DNA of 64,000 nucleotides, taken from Planctomycetota bacterium. GTDB taxonomy: Bacteria > Planctomycetota > Phycisphaerae > Phycisphaerales > SM1A02. Below the pieces are notes generated by a model. It was not told the origin of the DNA. It searched no databases and saw only the letters and a list, made by a program, of their open reading frames with translations. Numbering within the stretch: position 1 is the stretch's first letter; every line of letters begins with the position of its first letter. Of the stretch, positions 1 through 8,822 are shown piece by piece. The stretch spans positions 1 through 64,000 of the forward strand of contig JADFIR010000002.1 in NCBI GenBank assembly GCA_022566535.1, given 5' to 3'. Position numbers and translations under genes: made by a program.

Positions 1-113
1 TGCTCGCGGCCTGGGGCAGCAACCCCGGCGGACCGCCTGACTTCGACGCCGATGGCACCGTCGGCATCCTCGACCTGCTCACACTCCTCGCCAACTGGGG
101 CCCGTGTCCGTGA
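1..113 (+). CDS. C-terminal end of a GC-type dockerin protein (5' truncated)
   Basis: Only the last 37 codons are inside the window, read from base 3 to the TGA at 111-113. They encode the second half of a planctomycete GC-type dockerin: a first-repeat remnant ending LAAWG, then a calcium-loop-like DFDADGTVG and the helix ILDLLTLLANWGPCP. The sequence is almost identical to the C-terminus of the FG-GAP protein at 59857-61404, so the missing part may also be a secreted repeat protein. In this family the motif sits at the extreme C-terminus and is thought to mediate surface attachment. The catalytic or structural domain cannot be seen. Confidence 0.85.
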   Translation, partial: LAAWGSNPGGPPDFDADGTVGILDLLTLLANWGPCP

Positions 114-173
114 CGTTGCTCAGCCGGCGCGACACGAGGCAGGCGCCACGGATCGCCGGGCCTATCCTGTTGG

Positions 174-1961
174 GTGCTGAGTCGATCCGTCCTGGCAGCA
201 GTTGGGGCAGTGGCGGCGGCGATCGCCAGCTGTGGACCCGTCGATGATGAGCAATCCGCTGCCGCCGGTGATGAAGCAGGCGCGGTCGCGCTGCCCGCTG
301 CGCAAGAGCCGGACGATGTCGATCCATGGTTCGTGGATATCGCCGAGGCTTCGGGTTTGGATTTCATTCACACCACCGGCGCTGCGGGCGACTACTACTT
401 CCCGGAGATCGCCGGGTCCGGCTGCGGGCTGTTGGACTACGACAACGATGGCGATCTCGATGTGTACGTGGTTCAGAGCTACCCGCTCGACGGTTCGGCC
501 GCGGGTGACCCGCACGCGGGCGCCAACCGCCTGTATCGCAATGATCTGACCGTCAACCCCGACGGCTCACGGCGGCTGCGTTTCGTTGATGTGACCGATC
601 GGGCCGGCGTGGGCGATCGCGGGTACGGAATGGGTGTCGCCATCGCGGACTTCGACAACGACGGCGATACCGATCTGTACGTCACCAACTTCGGGCCGAA
701 CACGTTGTATCACAACAATGGCGACGGAACGTTCACGGACATTTCCGACGGCGCGATCCCGCCGGAGGATCGCTGGAGCACCAGCGCCGCCTTCGTGGAT
801 TACGATCGGGACGGCTTCGTCGATCTGTTCGTCGCCAACTATGTGAATTTCACCGTGCGGGAGAACAAGGTCTGCCACAGCCCCTCCGGCCGGCGGGACT
901 ACTGCGGTCCGCAATCGTTTGATCCGGTCCCGGACCGGTTGTTCCGCAATACCGGCGATCCCGGCGCGCCGAGATTCATCGACGTGACCATCGCTGCAGG
1001 CATCGACACCGCCTATGGCAGCGGTCTGGGCGTCGTCTGCGCCGACTTCAACGGCGATTCCCGGCCGGATATCTATGTCGCCAACGACGGTAACGCGAAC
1101 CAACTGTGGATCAACCTCGGCGGCGAGAGATTCGAGAACACCGCTCTGCTCGGGGGCGCCGCGTACAACGCCGCCGGGCTCGCCGAGGCCGGCATGGGCG
1201 TGAGCGCTGCTGATTTCGACCTCGACGGCGACCTGGACATCTTTCTTTCTCATCTGTACGCCGAACACAACACCCTGCTGGTCAACGACGGCAACGGATA
1301 TTTCGACGATCGCACCGAGGATTTCGCGCTGGCCGCAATGAGCTGGCCGTATACCGGCTTCGGCACCCAATGGGCCGACCTGGACGGTGACGGCTACCTG
1401 GATCTGTTTGTCGCTAACGGCGGTGTGAAGATCGTCGAGGAGGTCGCAGATGATCCGTACCCCTACGGCAATCCGAACCAGCTGATTCTCAACCTCGGCC
1501 CGCCGAGCTTCGCCTTCACCGAGATCTCCCCCCAAGGCGGGACGGTGGTGCAACTGCGCGAAACCTCCAGGGGCGCAGCGTTCGGCGATATCGATAACGA
1601 CGGTGACATCGACATTCTCATTTCCAACAGCAACGGTCCGCTTCGGTTGCTACGAAACGAAGTGGGGCATCGCCGATCCTGGCTGGCCCTGCGGCTGGTC
1701 GGCGCCGCGAGCAACCGCAGCGCGATCGGCGCGGAAGTTCGGCTCATTCGCACGGGAAGGCCGGCGTTGGTTCGCCGCGTCCATAGTGACGGCAGCTATT
1801 GCAGTGCAAACGATCTGAGGGTGTACTTCGGCCTTGGTGACGACATCAACTCGCAGACCGTGGCCATTACCTGGCCGGGCGGACTCGAGGAGACCTTCTC
1901 CGGTCTCACGATCAGGCAACACCACCAACTGCATGAAGGGTCGGGGGAGGCGTCGCCGTGA
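174..1961 (+). CDS. CRTAC1-family FG-GAP/VCBS lipoprotein with ASPIC/UnbV C-terminal domain
   Basis: The protein is 595 aa from a GTG start. The N-terminus is a lipoprotein signal with a probable lipidated cysteine at residue 20 (AIASC). Residues about 55-510 hold repeated FG-GAP/VCBS units with acidic calcium-loop motifs such as DYDNDGDLD and DFDNDGDTD, predicting a beta-propeller outside the cytoplasm. Residues about 525-590 match the ASPIC/UnbV domain (SAIGAEVRL, ITWPGG). This architecture defines the CRTAC1 family, which is abundant in Planctomycetota, but its biochemical role is unknown. The stop overlaps the start of the next TPR gene by four bases, so the two are probably translated together. 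Confidence 0.9.
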   Translation: MLSRSVLAAVGAVAAAIASCGPVDDEQSAAAGDEAGAVALPAAQEPDDVDPWFVDIAEASGLDFIHTTGAAGDYYFPEIAGSGCGLLDYDNDGDLDVYVVQSYPLDGSAAGDPHAGANRLYRNDLTVNPDGSRRLRFVDVTDRAGVGDRGYGMGVAIADFDNDGDTDLYVTNFGPNTLYHNNGDGTFTDISDGAIPPEDRWSTSAAFVDYDRDGFVDLFVANYVNFTVRENKVCHSPSGRRDYCGPQSFDPVPDRLFRNTGDPGAPRFIDVTIAAGIDTAYGSGLGVVCADFNGDSRPDIYVANDGNANQLWINLGGERFENTALLGGAAYNAAGLAEAGMGVSAADFDLDGDLDIFLSHLYAEHNTLLVNDGNGYFDDRTEDFALAAMSWPYTGFGTQWADLDGDGYLDLFVANGGVKIVEEVADDPYPYGNPNQLILNLGPPSFAFTEISPQGGTVVQLRETSRGAAFGDIDNDGDIDILISNSNGPLRLLRNEVGHRRSWLALRLVGAASNRSAIGAEVRLIRTGRPALVRRVHSDGSYCSANDLRVYFGLGDDINSQTVAITWPGGLEETFSGLTIRQHHQLHEGSGEASP

Positions 1962-3598
1962 CGAGCGCCGGCCAAGCGTGGGCACTTGCATTCGTGGTGA
2001 TGAGCGCCCTCGTGACGAGTACGGCGGTTGCCGCGATCACCGCGCCCGGCGCGACACTGAAAGGGGCAGCGCTACCGACACCGCCGAGCGCCGAAACATC
2101 ACCGTCTCAGACGGCGGTCAATCTCCCACCGATCCCCGATTTTCCGTTCGAATCGATGGAGCCGGCCGTGCGCAGGCAGTTCGTCGAAGCCGCCCGTCGC
2201 GTCGCCGCATCGCCAGGTGACGCGGAGGCGAACGGAAGACTCGGCATGCTCTACCATGCCTACGAGTTTCACGTCCTTGCCGAGCCGTGCTATCTCCGGG
2301 CGGTCGTCTTGGCTCCTGATGATCTGCGTTGGCGCGCCTATCTGGCCAGGGTGCTGCTGGAGCGCGGCGAATGGGAGCGTTGTGCCGGCGAGCTCGATCT
2401 GGTCCTCGCCCAGCGCCCCAATGATGTTGCTTCGCTGCTCTATCGCGCCGATGCAGACCGCATGCGAAATCGCTTGAATGAAGCGCTGGCCGGATACCGG
2501 CGAGTCATTGAGATCTCACCGAAGACCGCACGAGCATATTGCGGAGCCGGCCAAGTCTTGCTTCGACGCGGAGAACTCACGATCGCGGTGGGATACTTGG
2601 AGGAGGCAATCCGTCTCACTGCGGAGTATGGCACGGCACGGTATGTGCTGGGCCAGGCCCTGCGCAAGCTCGGACGCACCGAGGCGGCAATGCAACAGCT
2701 CGAACTGGCCGAGCACCAACGCAACGAAGAGCCACGAGTCCCTGATCCGCTGAGGCAACGCCTTGATGCACTGCGAACGGGCGCGATTGACGCCTTACAT
2801 CGCGGCATTGACCTGCTTCAACAAGGGCAAGTAGAGCCTGCGATCGCCTTGCTCGAAGAAGCGGTGCGGATCAATCCCGACCTGCCGGAAGCCCACGGCC
2901 AGCTTGGCACTGCGCTGCTGAAACGGGGCCAGTTGGAACACGCCGAGGAAAGCCTGCGGCGCGCGTTGAACCTCGACCCGAACTTCGTCGATGCGCTCTA
3001 CAACCTTGGCTTGATTGCCCATCGGCGAAACGACTACTCAGAAGCGGCGAGGCGCTTTGCACTGGTGGTTTCCATTCGCCCGCAACACTTTGATGCGCAT
3101 CTCGGGCTCGGCGCAGACTTGTCGCGCCTCGGTCGGGCGGATGAGGCGATCGAGCATCTCCGCGCCGCCGCAAGGCTTCGACCGAATGATCCGCGTCCCT
3201 ACAAACGGCTCGGTAGCGCACTTGCGGCACTGGGGCGCTACGAGGAGGCCATCAGCCGTCTACGTGACGGCGTGCAGCGCCTGCCCAATGACGCGTCGAT
3301 CGCTGACCGGCTGGCCTGGATGCTGGCGACATGCCCGCAAGAGCAATGGCGAGATGCAAACGAGGCACTTCGCGTTGCCGAGGCGGTATGCCGCAGAACC
3401 AACAATGCGGTGCCGCAGGCCTTGGACACCCTCGCCGCTGCCCTGGCCAATCTTGGCCGTTTTGAAGAGGCGATCGCCGCCGCCGAGCAAGCGCTTCAAA
3501 TGGCAAGAGCGAACGACAACCGCGACCTCGTAAGTGAGATCGAGGCTCGTCTGGACCACTACCGCGCCGGCCGGCCCTACCGCCAGCCATCGCCATAG
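1958..3598 (+). CDS. Exported/membrane-anchored TPR protein
   Basis: The protein is 546 aa from a GTG that overlaps the preceding stop (GTGA). Residues about 6-28 are hydrophobic and look like a signal peptide or anchor. From about residue 65 to the end the sequence is a series of 34-residue TPR units, for example AEESLRRALNLDPNFVDALYNLG and AIEHLRAAARLRPNDPRPYKRLG. There is no catalytic domain. TPR proteins usually scaffold protein complexes. Coupling to the CRTAC1 lipoprotein suggests that the two act together in the envelope, which is inference from position only. Confidence 0.88.
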   Translation: MTSAGQAWALAFVVMSALVTSTAVAAITAPGATLKGAALPTPPSAETSPSQTAVNLPPIPDFPFESMEPAVRRQFVEAARRVAASPGDAEANGRLGMLYHAYEFHVLAEPCYLRAVVLAPDDLRWRAYLARVLLERGEWERCAGELDLVLAQRPNDVASLLYRADADRMRNRLNEALAGYRRVIEISPKTARAYCGAGQVLLRRGELTIAVGYLEEAIRLTAEYGTARYVLGQALRKLGRTEAAMQQLELAEHQRNEEPRVPDPLRQRLDALRTGAIDALHRGIDLLQQGQVEPAIALLEEAVRINPDLPEAHGQLGTALLKRGQLEHAEESLRRALNLDPNFVDALYNLGLIAHRRNDYSEAARRFALVVSIRPQHFDAHLGLGADLSRLGRADEAIEHLRAAARLRPNDPRPYKRLGSALAALGRYEEAISRLRDGVQRLPNDASIADRLAWMLATCPQEQWRDANEALRVAEAVCRRTNNAVPQALDTLAAALANLGRFEEAIAAAEQALQMARANDNRDLVSEIEARLDHYRAGRPYRQPSP

Positions 3599-3942
3599 CA
3601 GCCCGTGGCAGACGTCATTTTGGGTAGGTTTCAGGGCCCCTGATGGGGTCAAAACGCGGTATGTACGAGTTCGAAACCGCCATCACCACGGGCTGTTAGG
3701 GGTCCGGGCGGCGGCCTGTGTCCGACACATAAAAGTTGCCGGATCTGCTGGCACCTACCGCAGTTCTGCGGTACATTACTGATAAGATGGGCTTGGCTGC
3801 AGGCTGGGCCTGTCGGTTTGTCACCTGGGTGGGGCCTGAACGCCCTTGCCCGTCGCGCGGTGTCCGTGGTTGCGTGACCGGGTCCCTGGCAGTCAGGCCA
3901 TCATTTCTGATCAAGAGCCGTATCTTGGGCATGGAGGTTGAA
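3599..3942. other. Intergenic region upstream of the dockerin/VCBS gene
   Basis: No gene is supported in this 344-bp gap. The ORF track extends the next gene to 3736, but that extension lacks a signal peptide and a ribosome binding site, so I treat it as non-coding. The gap holds a perfect dyad at 3756-3773 and, just before the chosen start, GGAGG at 3933-3937. The sequence CAGCCCGTGG near 3600 recurs inverted near 3688. I see no clear terminator with a U tract. Confidence 0.6.
3756..3773. repeat. Perfect 8+2+8 inverted repeat
   Basis: TACCGCAG-TT-CTGCGGTA is a perfect dyad with a two-base centre. It lies about 170 bases before the ATG of the following secreted protein. The geometry fits an operator for a dimeric repressor better than a terminator, because there is no U tract. 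A role is not shown by the sequence. Confidence 0.55.
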
Positions 3943-5751
3943 ATGAACCGAGCAAGTTTGATCATGGCGGTCGTGTTCTCCACAGGCGGTGCGGCGGCCT
4001 TGGCCGGCCAGTTGCCGGGCACCTTGAACTACCAGAACGTAACCGGCGCCCGCATCAACCAGACGGTGCCGGAAGCCGGGACCAACGAGAAGGAGGTCGA
4101 GTTCGGCGATTTCGACAACGACGGCGACCTTGACGTGGTTATCGCCGTGGCCCACGCCGACTTCGGCCAGCGTAAGAACAAGATGTACCGCAACGATGAC
4201 GGCGTGTTCACCGAGATCAGCGCCACCGTGCCGTTGTTCACCACCGGCATGGGTGACGTCGCCCGAAACGCGTTCTTGCGCGACTACGACCTCGACGGTT
4301 GGCTGGACCTCATCATCGTCTGCGACAACAACACCGGCGGCGATCCCGGCCGGACGAAATATTGGCGCAACGTTCATGCCGGCGGGGTCCACACCGGCTG
4401 GGTGGAAGAAGGCAATGCCCGCCTCGGCCCCAGCACCGGCGGCGCGGCCTGTGGCGCGGTGTCAATCAACCCGGATATGGATGGCGACTTCGACCTCTAT
4501 GTCGGCAACTATCCCGGCCCGTCACAGGACACGATGTATTTCAACCGAAACGACCTCCCCGGCTACTTTACGGACATGACGGGCGGCATGGTGCCATTCG
4601 ACGTCCATTACACCGTTGACGTGTCGTCCGCGGACCTCAACGGCGATGGGAAGCTCGATCTGCTCATCAGCAACGGGCTTGACCCCAGCTTCATCTACTA
4701 CAACAACAACCAAAACGGTGGCACCAGTGATGGCGACTACAACTACCCCAACAGTGTTCAGCTCCTTGCTTATGCGTCGTTCGAGAACGCGATGGAGGCC
4801 GGCGACTTTGACGGTGACGGCGACCAGGACATCTATTGGACCAACTTGGTCGGAGGTGCCGACCGCATTCTCCGTAACAACGGCAACGATGGCGCCAACA
4901 AGGCCACCTTTACGGACCTCAATATTCTGCCGCCGTCAACGGTCAGCGTCGTTTCGCGCAAGGCCACCGTGGCCGACCTGAACAATGATGGGCGCGTTGA
5001 CGTCTTTGTGATGAAGGAGCAAGGCGGGAGCAGTCGGCCGACCATCCTTCGCAATACGTCCGTCAACAACATCATCTCCTTCGTCGATTGGACACCCGCG
5101 CCCGCTTTCCCCAGCGGCTCCGGTCATAAGGGTTGGCACGCTGCGGCCTTCGACACCAACGGCGACGGCGATCTGGACATCTTCCTAGGCGGCTGGACCA
5201 ACGATCACTTGTTTGAGAACGTCCCCGCCAACGAAGTTGATGAGGATGACCTGGCCGGGGGAGCCCTGCCCGGGGTGTACAACAGTGATCCGGTCGCAGT
5301 GCTCGGACATGCCTCGGAGGCGGACGTCGATCTCTACACCGCCAGCGGCATTGGGTCCAACGCGCTGATCTCCCTGGTGCTCAACGGGCCGGATGACTAC
5401 CTGCTGGGGCTGCTCAACAGCGACGGAAAAGTACTGGCAAGCTCCAATCGGGGTGGGTTGGGCATTGAGGAGGCGCTTCAACAGAGCGTCACCGCCGGCC
5501 TCTACAGGGTCCAAGTCACCGTGATCCAAGGCGGTTCTTCGATCTACGACCTTAACAACGATGGAACGGTCGGCATCCTCGACCTGCTTGCATTGCTTGC
5601 CGCCTGGGGCCCCGTCCCGACACCCGACCCGCCCGATTTCGACGGCGACGGCATTGTCGGGATCTTGGATCTGCTCCTGTTGCTTGCCCATTGGGGTGAC
5701 GCCGGCGACCCCAACGATTACATCCTCGAAGTCCTCTCACGCAGCGGTTGA
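3943..5751 (+). CDS. Secreted VCBS-repeat protein with dockerin nested in a PPC-like domain
   Basis: The start is ATG 3943, preceded by GGAGG five bases upstream and followed by a signal peptide (MNRASLIMAVVFSTGGAAALA), giving 602 aa. Residues about 40-430 contain VCBS/FG-GAP units with DFDNDGDLD-type loops. After about residue 440 there is a beta-rich segment resembling the pre-peptidase C-terminal (PPC) domain (DVDLYTASG, GLYRVQVTV). A complete two-repeat dockerin (DLNNDGTVGILDLLALLAAWG, then DFDGDGIVGILDLLLLLAHWG) sits at about 535-584. It is followed by DPNDYILEV, which reads like the last strand of the PPC domain, so the dockerin appears inserted rather than terminal. It is probably an extracellular structural or adhesive protein. 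Confidence 0.88.
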   Translation: MNRASLIMAVVFSTGGAAALAGQLPGTLNYQNVTGARINQTVPEAGTNEKEVEFGDFDNDGDLDVVIAVAHADFGQRKNKMYRNDDGVFTEISATVPLFTTGMGDVARNAFLRDYDLDGWLDLIIVCDNNTGGDPGRTKYWRNVHAGGVHTGWVEEGNARLGPSTGGAACGAVSINPDMDGDFDLYVGNYPGPSQDTMYFNRNDLPGYFTDMTGGMVPFDVHYTVDVSSADLNGDGKLDLLISNGLDPSFIYYNNNQNGGTSDGDYNYPNSVQLLAYASFENAMEAGDFDGDGDQDIYWTNLVGGADRILRNNGNDGANKATFTDLNILPPSTVSVVSRKATVADLNNDGRVDVFVMKEQGGSSRPTILRNTSVNNIISFVDWTPAPAFPSGSGHKGWHAAAFDTNGDGDLDIFLGGWTNDHLFENVPANEVDEDDLAGGALPGVYNSDPVAVLGHASEADVDLYTASGIGSNALISLVLNGPDDYLLGLLNSDGKVLASSNRGGLGIEEALQQSVTAGLYRVQVTVIQGGSSIYDLNNDGTVGILDLLALLAAWGPVPTPDPPDFDGDGIVGILDLLLLLAHWGDAGDPNDYILEVLSRSG

Positions 5752-5874
5752 ACCACCTCTGAGACGATTCGAGCGCAGGCCTCATGATCCCGCGGCGCAC
5801 TCCCCCCGGCCGTGCGGCCACCGGAACGCGATGGGTGGCTGTGGCTAAGTCTTCGATGCCACAGCGTCAAAGGA

Positions 5875-5900
5875 CTGGGGCACGCTTCGCTTAGCCCCAG
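5875..5900. terminator. Hairpin downstream of the dockerin/VCBS gene
   Basis: CTGGGGC and GCCCCAG pair across a 12-base loop between two convergent genes. There is no U tract, so this is a possible factor-independent terminator only by position. The rest of the 5752-5993 gap shows nothing except the heptad repeat that begins in the right arm. Confidence 0.35.
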
Positions 5901-5922
5901 CCACCAGCCACCAGCCACCCGC
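5895..5922. repeat. Heptanucleotide tandem repeat (CACCAGC type)
   Basis: Four consecutive 7-bp units can be read: CCCCAGC, CACCAGC, CACCAGC, CACCCGC. This is one of several loci in the window with period-7 tandem repeats of different sequence. Confidence 0.7.
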
Positions 5923-5993
5923 CGCTTGCTTTTGACCGGAATCGACGGTGACAGGCCGGCCCCGAAAAAGACTCCCGTCCCCTTTTCTTGCCT

Positions 5994-7082
5994 TCAGGTG
6001 GGGGTGATCTTCACCAGCCCGAAACCGACCAACTCCTTGAGTAGGTCCATCGATCTCGCCTCCAGGTTCTCGGCTTCAAATTCGATGTAGCCGATGCTCT
6101 GGAAGTTCGTGGGGAAGTGGATGCCCTTCTCCTTGAATATGACTATTCGGTCGCCATAGGCAAAGGACGATGCCCCAAGTTCATGGACTACGTTCTCACT
6201 TGCTCGCCATATTTCGCTGCCGTCCGCATCAAAGAACTGTTCGTCCTTCGTGAAGATCAGTATCGCGGAGCCGCAAGCCTCCATCGTTTCCTTGACCTTC
6301 TGTGGGATTGGCCGACCGAGGTTCGCCTCTTGAGTGGTCACCTTATGGGGAATCTGAAACGAGGTGAGAATGGCCTGTAGCTTCTCCAGCGGGACGCGGT
6401 TCTTTCCGTGACCGATGAAGATCGGCTTAGTAGTTGGAGTTCGCTGATCGTCAGAGCTAAGAGGTGTCGTAGTCCCTTCTTCTTCCACTTGTGCCTCGGT
6501 CTCCACATCAACAACGGCCTCTTCTTCAACAGCACTCTCGTCGGTTTCATCAATGGGCGGGGCATCCACGAGCACATGTGCCGAGCCTCCGATATCACGA
6601 ATAATCCTGACAAAGCGGCCGTTGGCTACAAGAAGCTGACTTGCCTCGGAGGCGTACTCATCCGGAACCTTGTAGCTCGACGTGAGTATCTTGTCGATCA
6701 TCTCCGGCGAAGGAACCTTCTTGTTCGCATAGTCCTCGTAGAACTGCCTGAAGAAAGATGGCGTCCTAGCGGCCTTGACTAAAGCATCTAGACGCTTCTG
6801 TGCAGCCACGGTTTGTGTAGCGTCCTTACCGAGGTTGGTCAACGATATTTCCGAGGCCTTCTCGGTACCTTCAGTGAAGCCGTATCTGTACGAAGAGCTC
6901 AAGAGATCCCGGTAGTTGCTGCTCATTGGCGTGATCCCAATCGCATCGGCTAGGAGCAGTCGATTGAACGGATTGCCTCCCATCTCGTCGGCGATCTTCT
7001 GAGGCAGGACGAGTGTGTCCTCAATGCTGTGCAACGGGAAGTTCCGCCTCTTGGATCGTTTGTTCGGAGCTTTCTTCGCCAT
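5994..7082 (-). CDS. TIR-like (CAP12/Pycsar-effector type) nucleotide-binding protein
   Basis: The protein is 362 aa from ATG 7082, which has a GGGGG stretch upstream; an in-frame GTG at 7091 is possible. Residues about 15-165 form an N-terminal alpha-rich region that looks like a winged-helix or regulatory module. An acidic linker follows at about 175-215. The C-terminal domain, about 220-360, begins KPIFIGHGKN and contains ILIFTKDEQF and NVVHELG, where the Glu (about 301) is in the position of the family's NADase-type glutamate. This resembles the TIR-like domain of CAP12/Pycsar effectors. No cyclase lies beside it. Codon use looks less G+C rich than the neighbours. An antiphage role is inference. 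Confidence 0.75.
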   Translation of the reverse strand: MAKKAPNKRSKRRNFPLHSIEDTLVLPQKIADEMGGNPFNRLLLADAIGITPMSSNYRDLLSSSYRYGFTEGTEKASEISLTNLGKDATQTVAAQKRLDALVKAARTPSFFRQFYEDYANKKVPSPEMIDKILTSSYKVPDEYASEASQLLVANGRFVRIIRDIGGSAHVLVDAPPIDETDESAVEEEAVVDVETEAQVEEEGTTTPLSSDDQRTPTTKPIFIGHGKNRVPLEKLQAILTSFQIPHKVTTQEANLGRPIPQKVKETMEACGSAILIFTKDEQFFDADGSEIWRASENVVHELGASSFAYGDRIVIFKEKGIHFPTNFQSIGYIEFEAENLEARSMDLLKELVGFGLVKITPT

Positions 7083-7103
7083 TGGAAACACCCCCGCTAA
7101 GGG

Positions 7104-7130
7104 CAGTTGAGTTTACCAGCTTGTGTCTAA
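7104..7130 (-). promoter_or_regulatory. Possible copy of the shared accessory-gene promoter block
   Basis: On the minus strand this reads TTAGAC..AA.CTG.T.AA.TCAACTG, about 20 bases before the TIR-gene start. It resembles the block found before the genes at 22033-23490 and 53437-54192, but needs small gaps to align. It is the weakest of the three. Confidence 0.35.
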
Positions 7131-7309
7131 GCGACGATGTACCAGTGCTCCTCGAGAAGCTGCCAGTCGTCCGCACACGCCGGCCGGGATAAGGTTCTCA
7201 ACAGAGCATACCTGTCCCGTTTTCTTCCCCAAACCAACGACCATGGCGGTGGCGCTGTTCGGGTACAGCCGGGTTTGCCATGGCCCTGCGGCCTCACGGT
7301 GAGCGGATA

Positions 7310-7813
7310 CTAAGGTCCGCCAGAACCGCCCTCGCCATTCTGCCGAGGGCGCATAACCGTACGAGCGAGATCATGGAGGACGTATCCAGCTATTGCCCCG
7401 AGCAATGGCCCTGATGTTGTCGCCTCTATCTTATCGTCAACTGCGAGGATGATGACGGCCCCAATAAGGAGTGCAACCGTAAGGAGCTGAAGGAGATTAC
7501 GGAACAAGTGGGTAAACTCGCCCGCCTTTGCTGGGCTGGGATCATCGTACGCTTTTCGACCGAGTAGGACGTAGGACGCGATTCCAGCCACAACGCCAAA
7601 CAGAAGTAGAATGCTAATGTAAATGCCCGGAGTCAACGGCGCCATCCGACTCTGCCCTTCAGCCATAGTCGGCAGCGGTAGCTCCCCGGCCATCTGAGCT
7701 CCCGCCGACGGTGATCCTTGGAAGAAGTTCAACACCAGCAACACGGCGATGAGGGCGAGCAGGCTGGTGCTGAGGCCAAGCAGGCTGGCGATGATCCATT
7801 GTTCCCTGGTCAT
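7310..7813 (-). CDS. Small membrane protein of unknown function
   Basis: The start is ATG 7813 with GGAGG seven bases upstream, giving 167 aa; the nine-codon upstream extension in the ORF track is unlikely. Three hydrophobic segments are visible: about 8-31 (IIASLLGLSTSLLALIAVLL), about 62-85 (IYISILLLFGVVAGIASYVLL) and about 104-125 (LLQLLTVALLIGAVIIL). A further weak one may lie near 135-150. The tail is short and glycine-rich. I do not recognise a family. It lies 227 bp upstream of the TIR-like gene on the same strand, so a functional pairing is possible but not shown. Confidence 0.7.
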   Translation of the reverse strand: MTREQWIIASLLGLSTSLLALIAVLLVLNFFQGSPSAGAQMAGELPLPTMAEGQSRMAPLTPGIYISILLLFGVVAGIASYVLLGRKAYDDPSPAKAGEFTHLFRNLLQLLTVALLIGAVIILAVDDKIEATTSGPLLGAIAGYVLHDLARTVMRPRQNGEGGSGGP

Positions 7814-8021
7814 GCTGTAACCTCCCGTTTCCGAAAACACGGTCGAGCAGAGTTTCGGCAGCTAGTTGCAGCTTGCATTCACACAGTTTGGGCATCATAT
7901 CCGCTTCACCCAGCGGGTTCCTCGCTTATTCGGTGCTTCGAGGTGCAGACTCGCCGTAATCTACTCAGGTGAACACTATGTCGGTAGTTCAAGAATGCCG
8001 AGGTCACCTGGGAAATCGGCG

Positions 8022-8822
8022 CTAGGGGGAGGCGAGCCATCGGCCGTGACGAAAGTAGGGTTTCGAGGCGTCCACGCCAAGCATGTCCGCGAGACGATCC
8101 GGGTCAGCCTCGATGAGCGGTTGTCCGTTGGTAAGCAGCAGATCGCTCGACCACGAGCGGTGAGGCCCGGCGAGCAGCGCCGCTTCGAACCGAAGCATGG
8201 TCATCAGATCATTGGGCGACAGCGTGGGCTTGCGCGGGGGGCGATACAACCGGCAGTCTTCAAGGAAACCCCTGACACCGCCTCGCAGCACGTGCCCGTG
8301 CGCTTCGAGCAGTTCCATGGCGCCTGGCCTTGCGAGCGCGGCAAGGGCGCGTGCACCCTGTCCCTTTCGATAGTGGCTTAGCGCTTCGGCGACGGCCAAG
8401 ACGGCGACAGGGTCAAGATCGCCGGCGGGGTTGGTTTGATGGGCACTGCCCACCCCGCCGCGCTGGTCAAGCAAACCGGCCAAAGCCAGCAATCGGCGCT
8501 TGGCCTGGCGGTGGTCCTCAAGGTCGGCAAGAGCCAGGCAGGCGCTGCGACCGAGCCGCGGCTGATCGAGCACCCCGGCGAGAGCGTACAGGCGCTTGGC
8601 CAGATCATGGGGCGGCTGATCGCCAGCGGCGTCGGCGACCTCCTCAGCCAGCTCGAAATACGCCAGTGCATCGGCCGGGTTCAGTGCTTCAAGCCGATCG
8701 AGCCACTCGCCGGAGCCGGCTGAATCATCTGTGGAATCTCGGCTGCCCAAGGTTGTGGACCACGCGATTACACTCAGGGCGGTGACCAACACGATGAGCA
8801 TTGCGGGGCGGGATGGGCTCAT
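8022..8822 (-). CDS. Exported/anchored hypothetical protein, last gene of the ExbB/ExbD operon
   Basis: The protein is 266 aa with an N-terminal hydrophobic segment at about 6-24, then a helical, leucine/alanine-rich body (ALAYFELAEEVADAAG, KRLYALAGVLD) that could form TPR-like pairs. I do not recognise a family. The start overlaps the stop of the 980-aa gene by four bases (ATGA), so it is translationally coupled to the operon at 8819-18194. Its role is presumably in the same envelope complex, by context only. Confidence 0.75.
   Translation of the reverse strand: MSPSRPAMLIVLVTALSVIAWSTTLGSRDSTDDSAGSGEWLDRLEALNPADALAYFELAEEVADAAGDQPPHDLAKRLYALAGVLDQPRLGRSACLALADLEDHRQAKRRLLALAGLLDQRGGVGSAHQTNPAGDLDPVAVLAVAEALSHYRKGQGARALAALARPGAMELLEAHGHVLRGGVRGFLEDCRLYRPPRKPTLSPNDLMTMLRFEAALLAGPHRSWSSDLLLTNGQPLIEADPDRLADMLGVDASKPYFRHGRWLASP

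Noticed and set aside
567-1553. 328-aa minus-strand ORF antisense to the CRTAC1 gene
   Set aside because: It is a mirror of the repeated FG-GAP codons (GVV/VEI-rich) and has no start context or domain.
3736-3942. 5' extension of the dockerin/VCBS gene
   Set aside because: The extension puts a signal peptide in the middle of the protein and lacks an RBS, while ATG 3943 has GGAGG five bases upstream.
5994-7813. Complete Pycsar or CBASS operon
   Set aside because: Only a TIR-like effector domain is present; no cyclase or CD-NTase gene is within the window.
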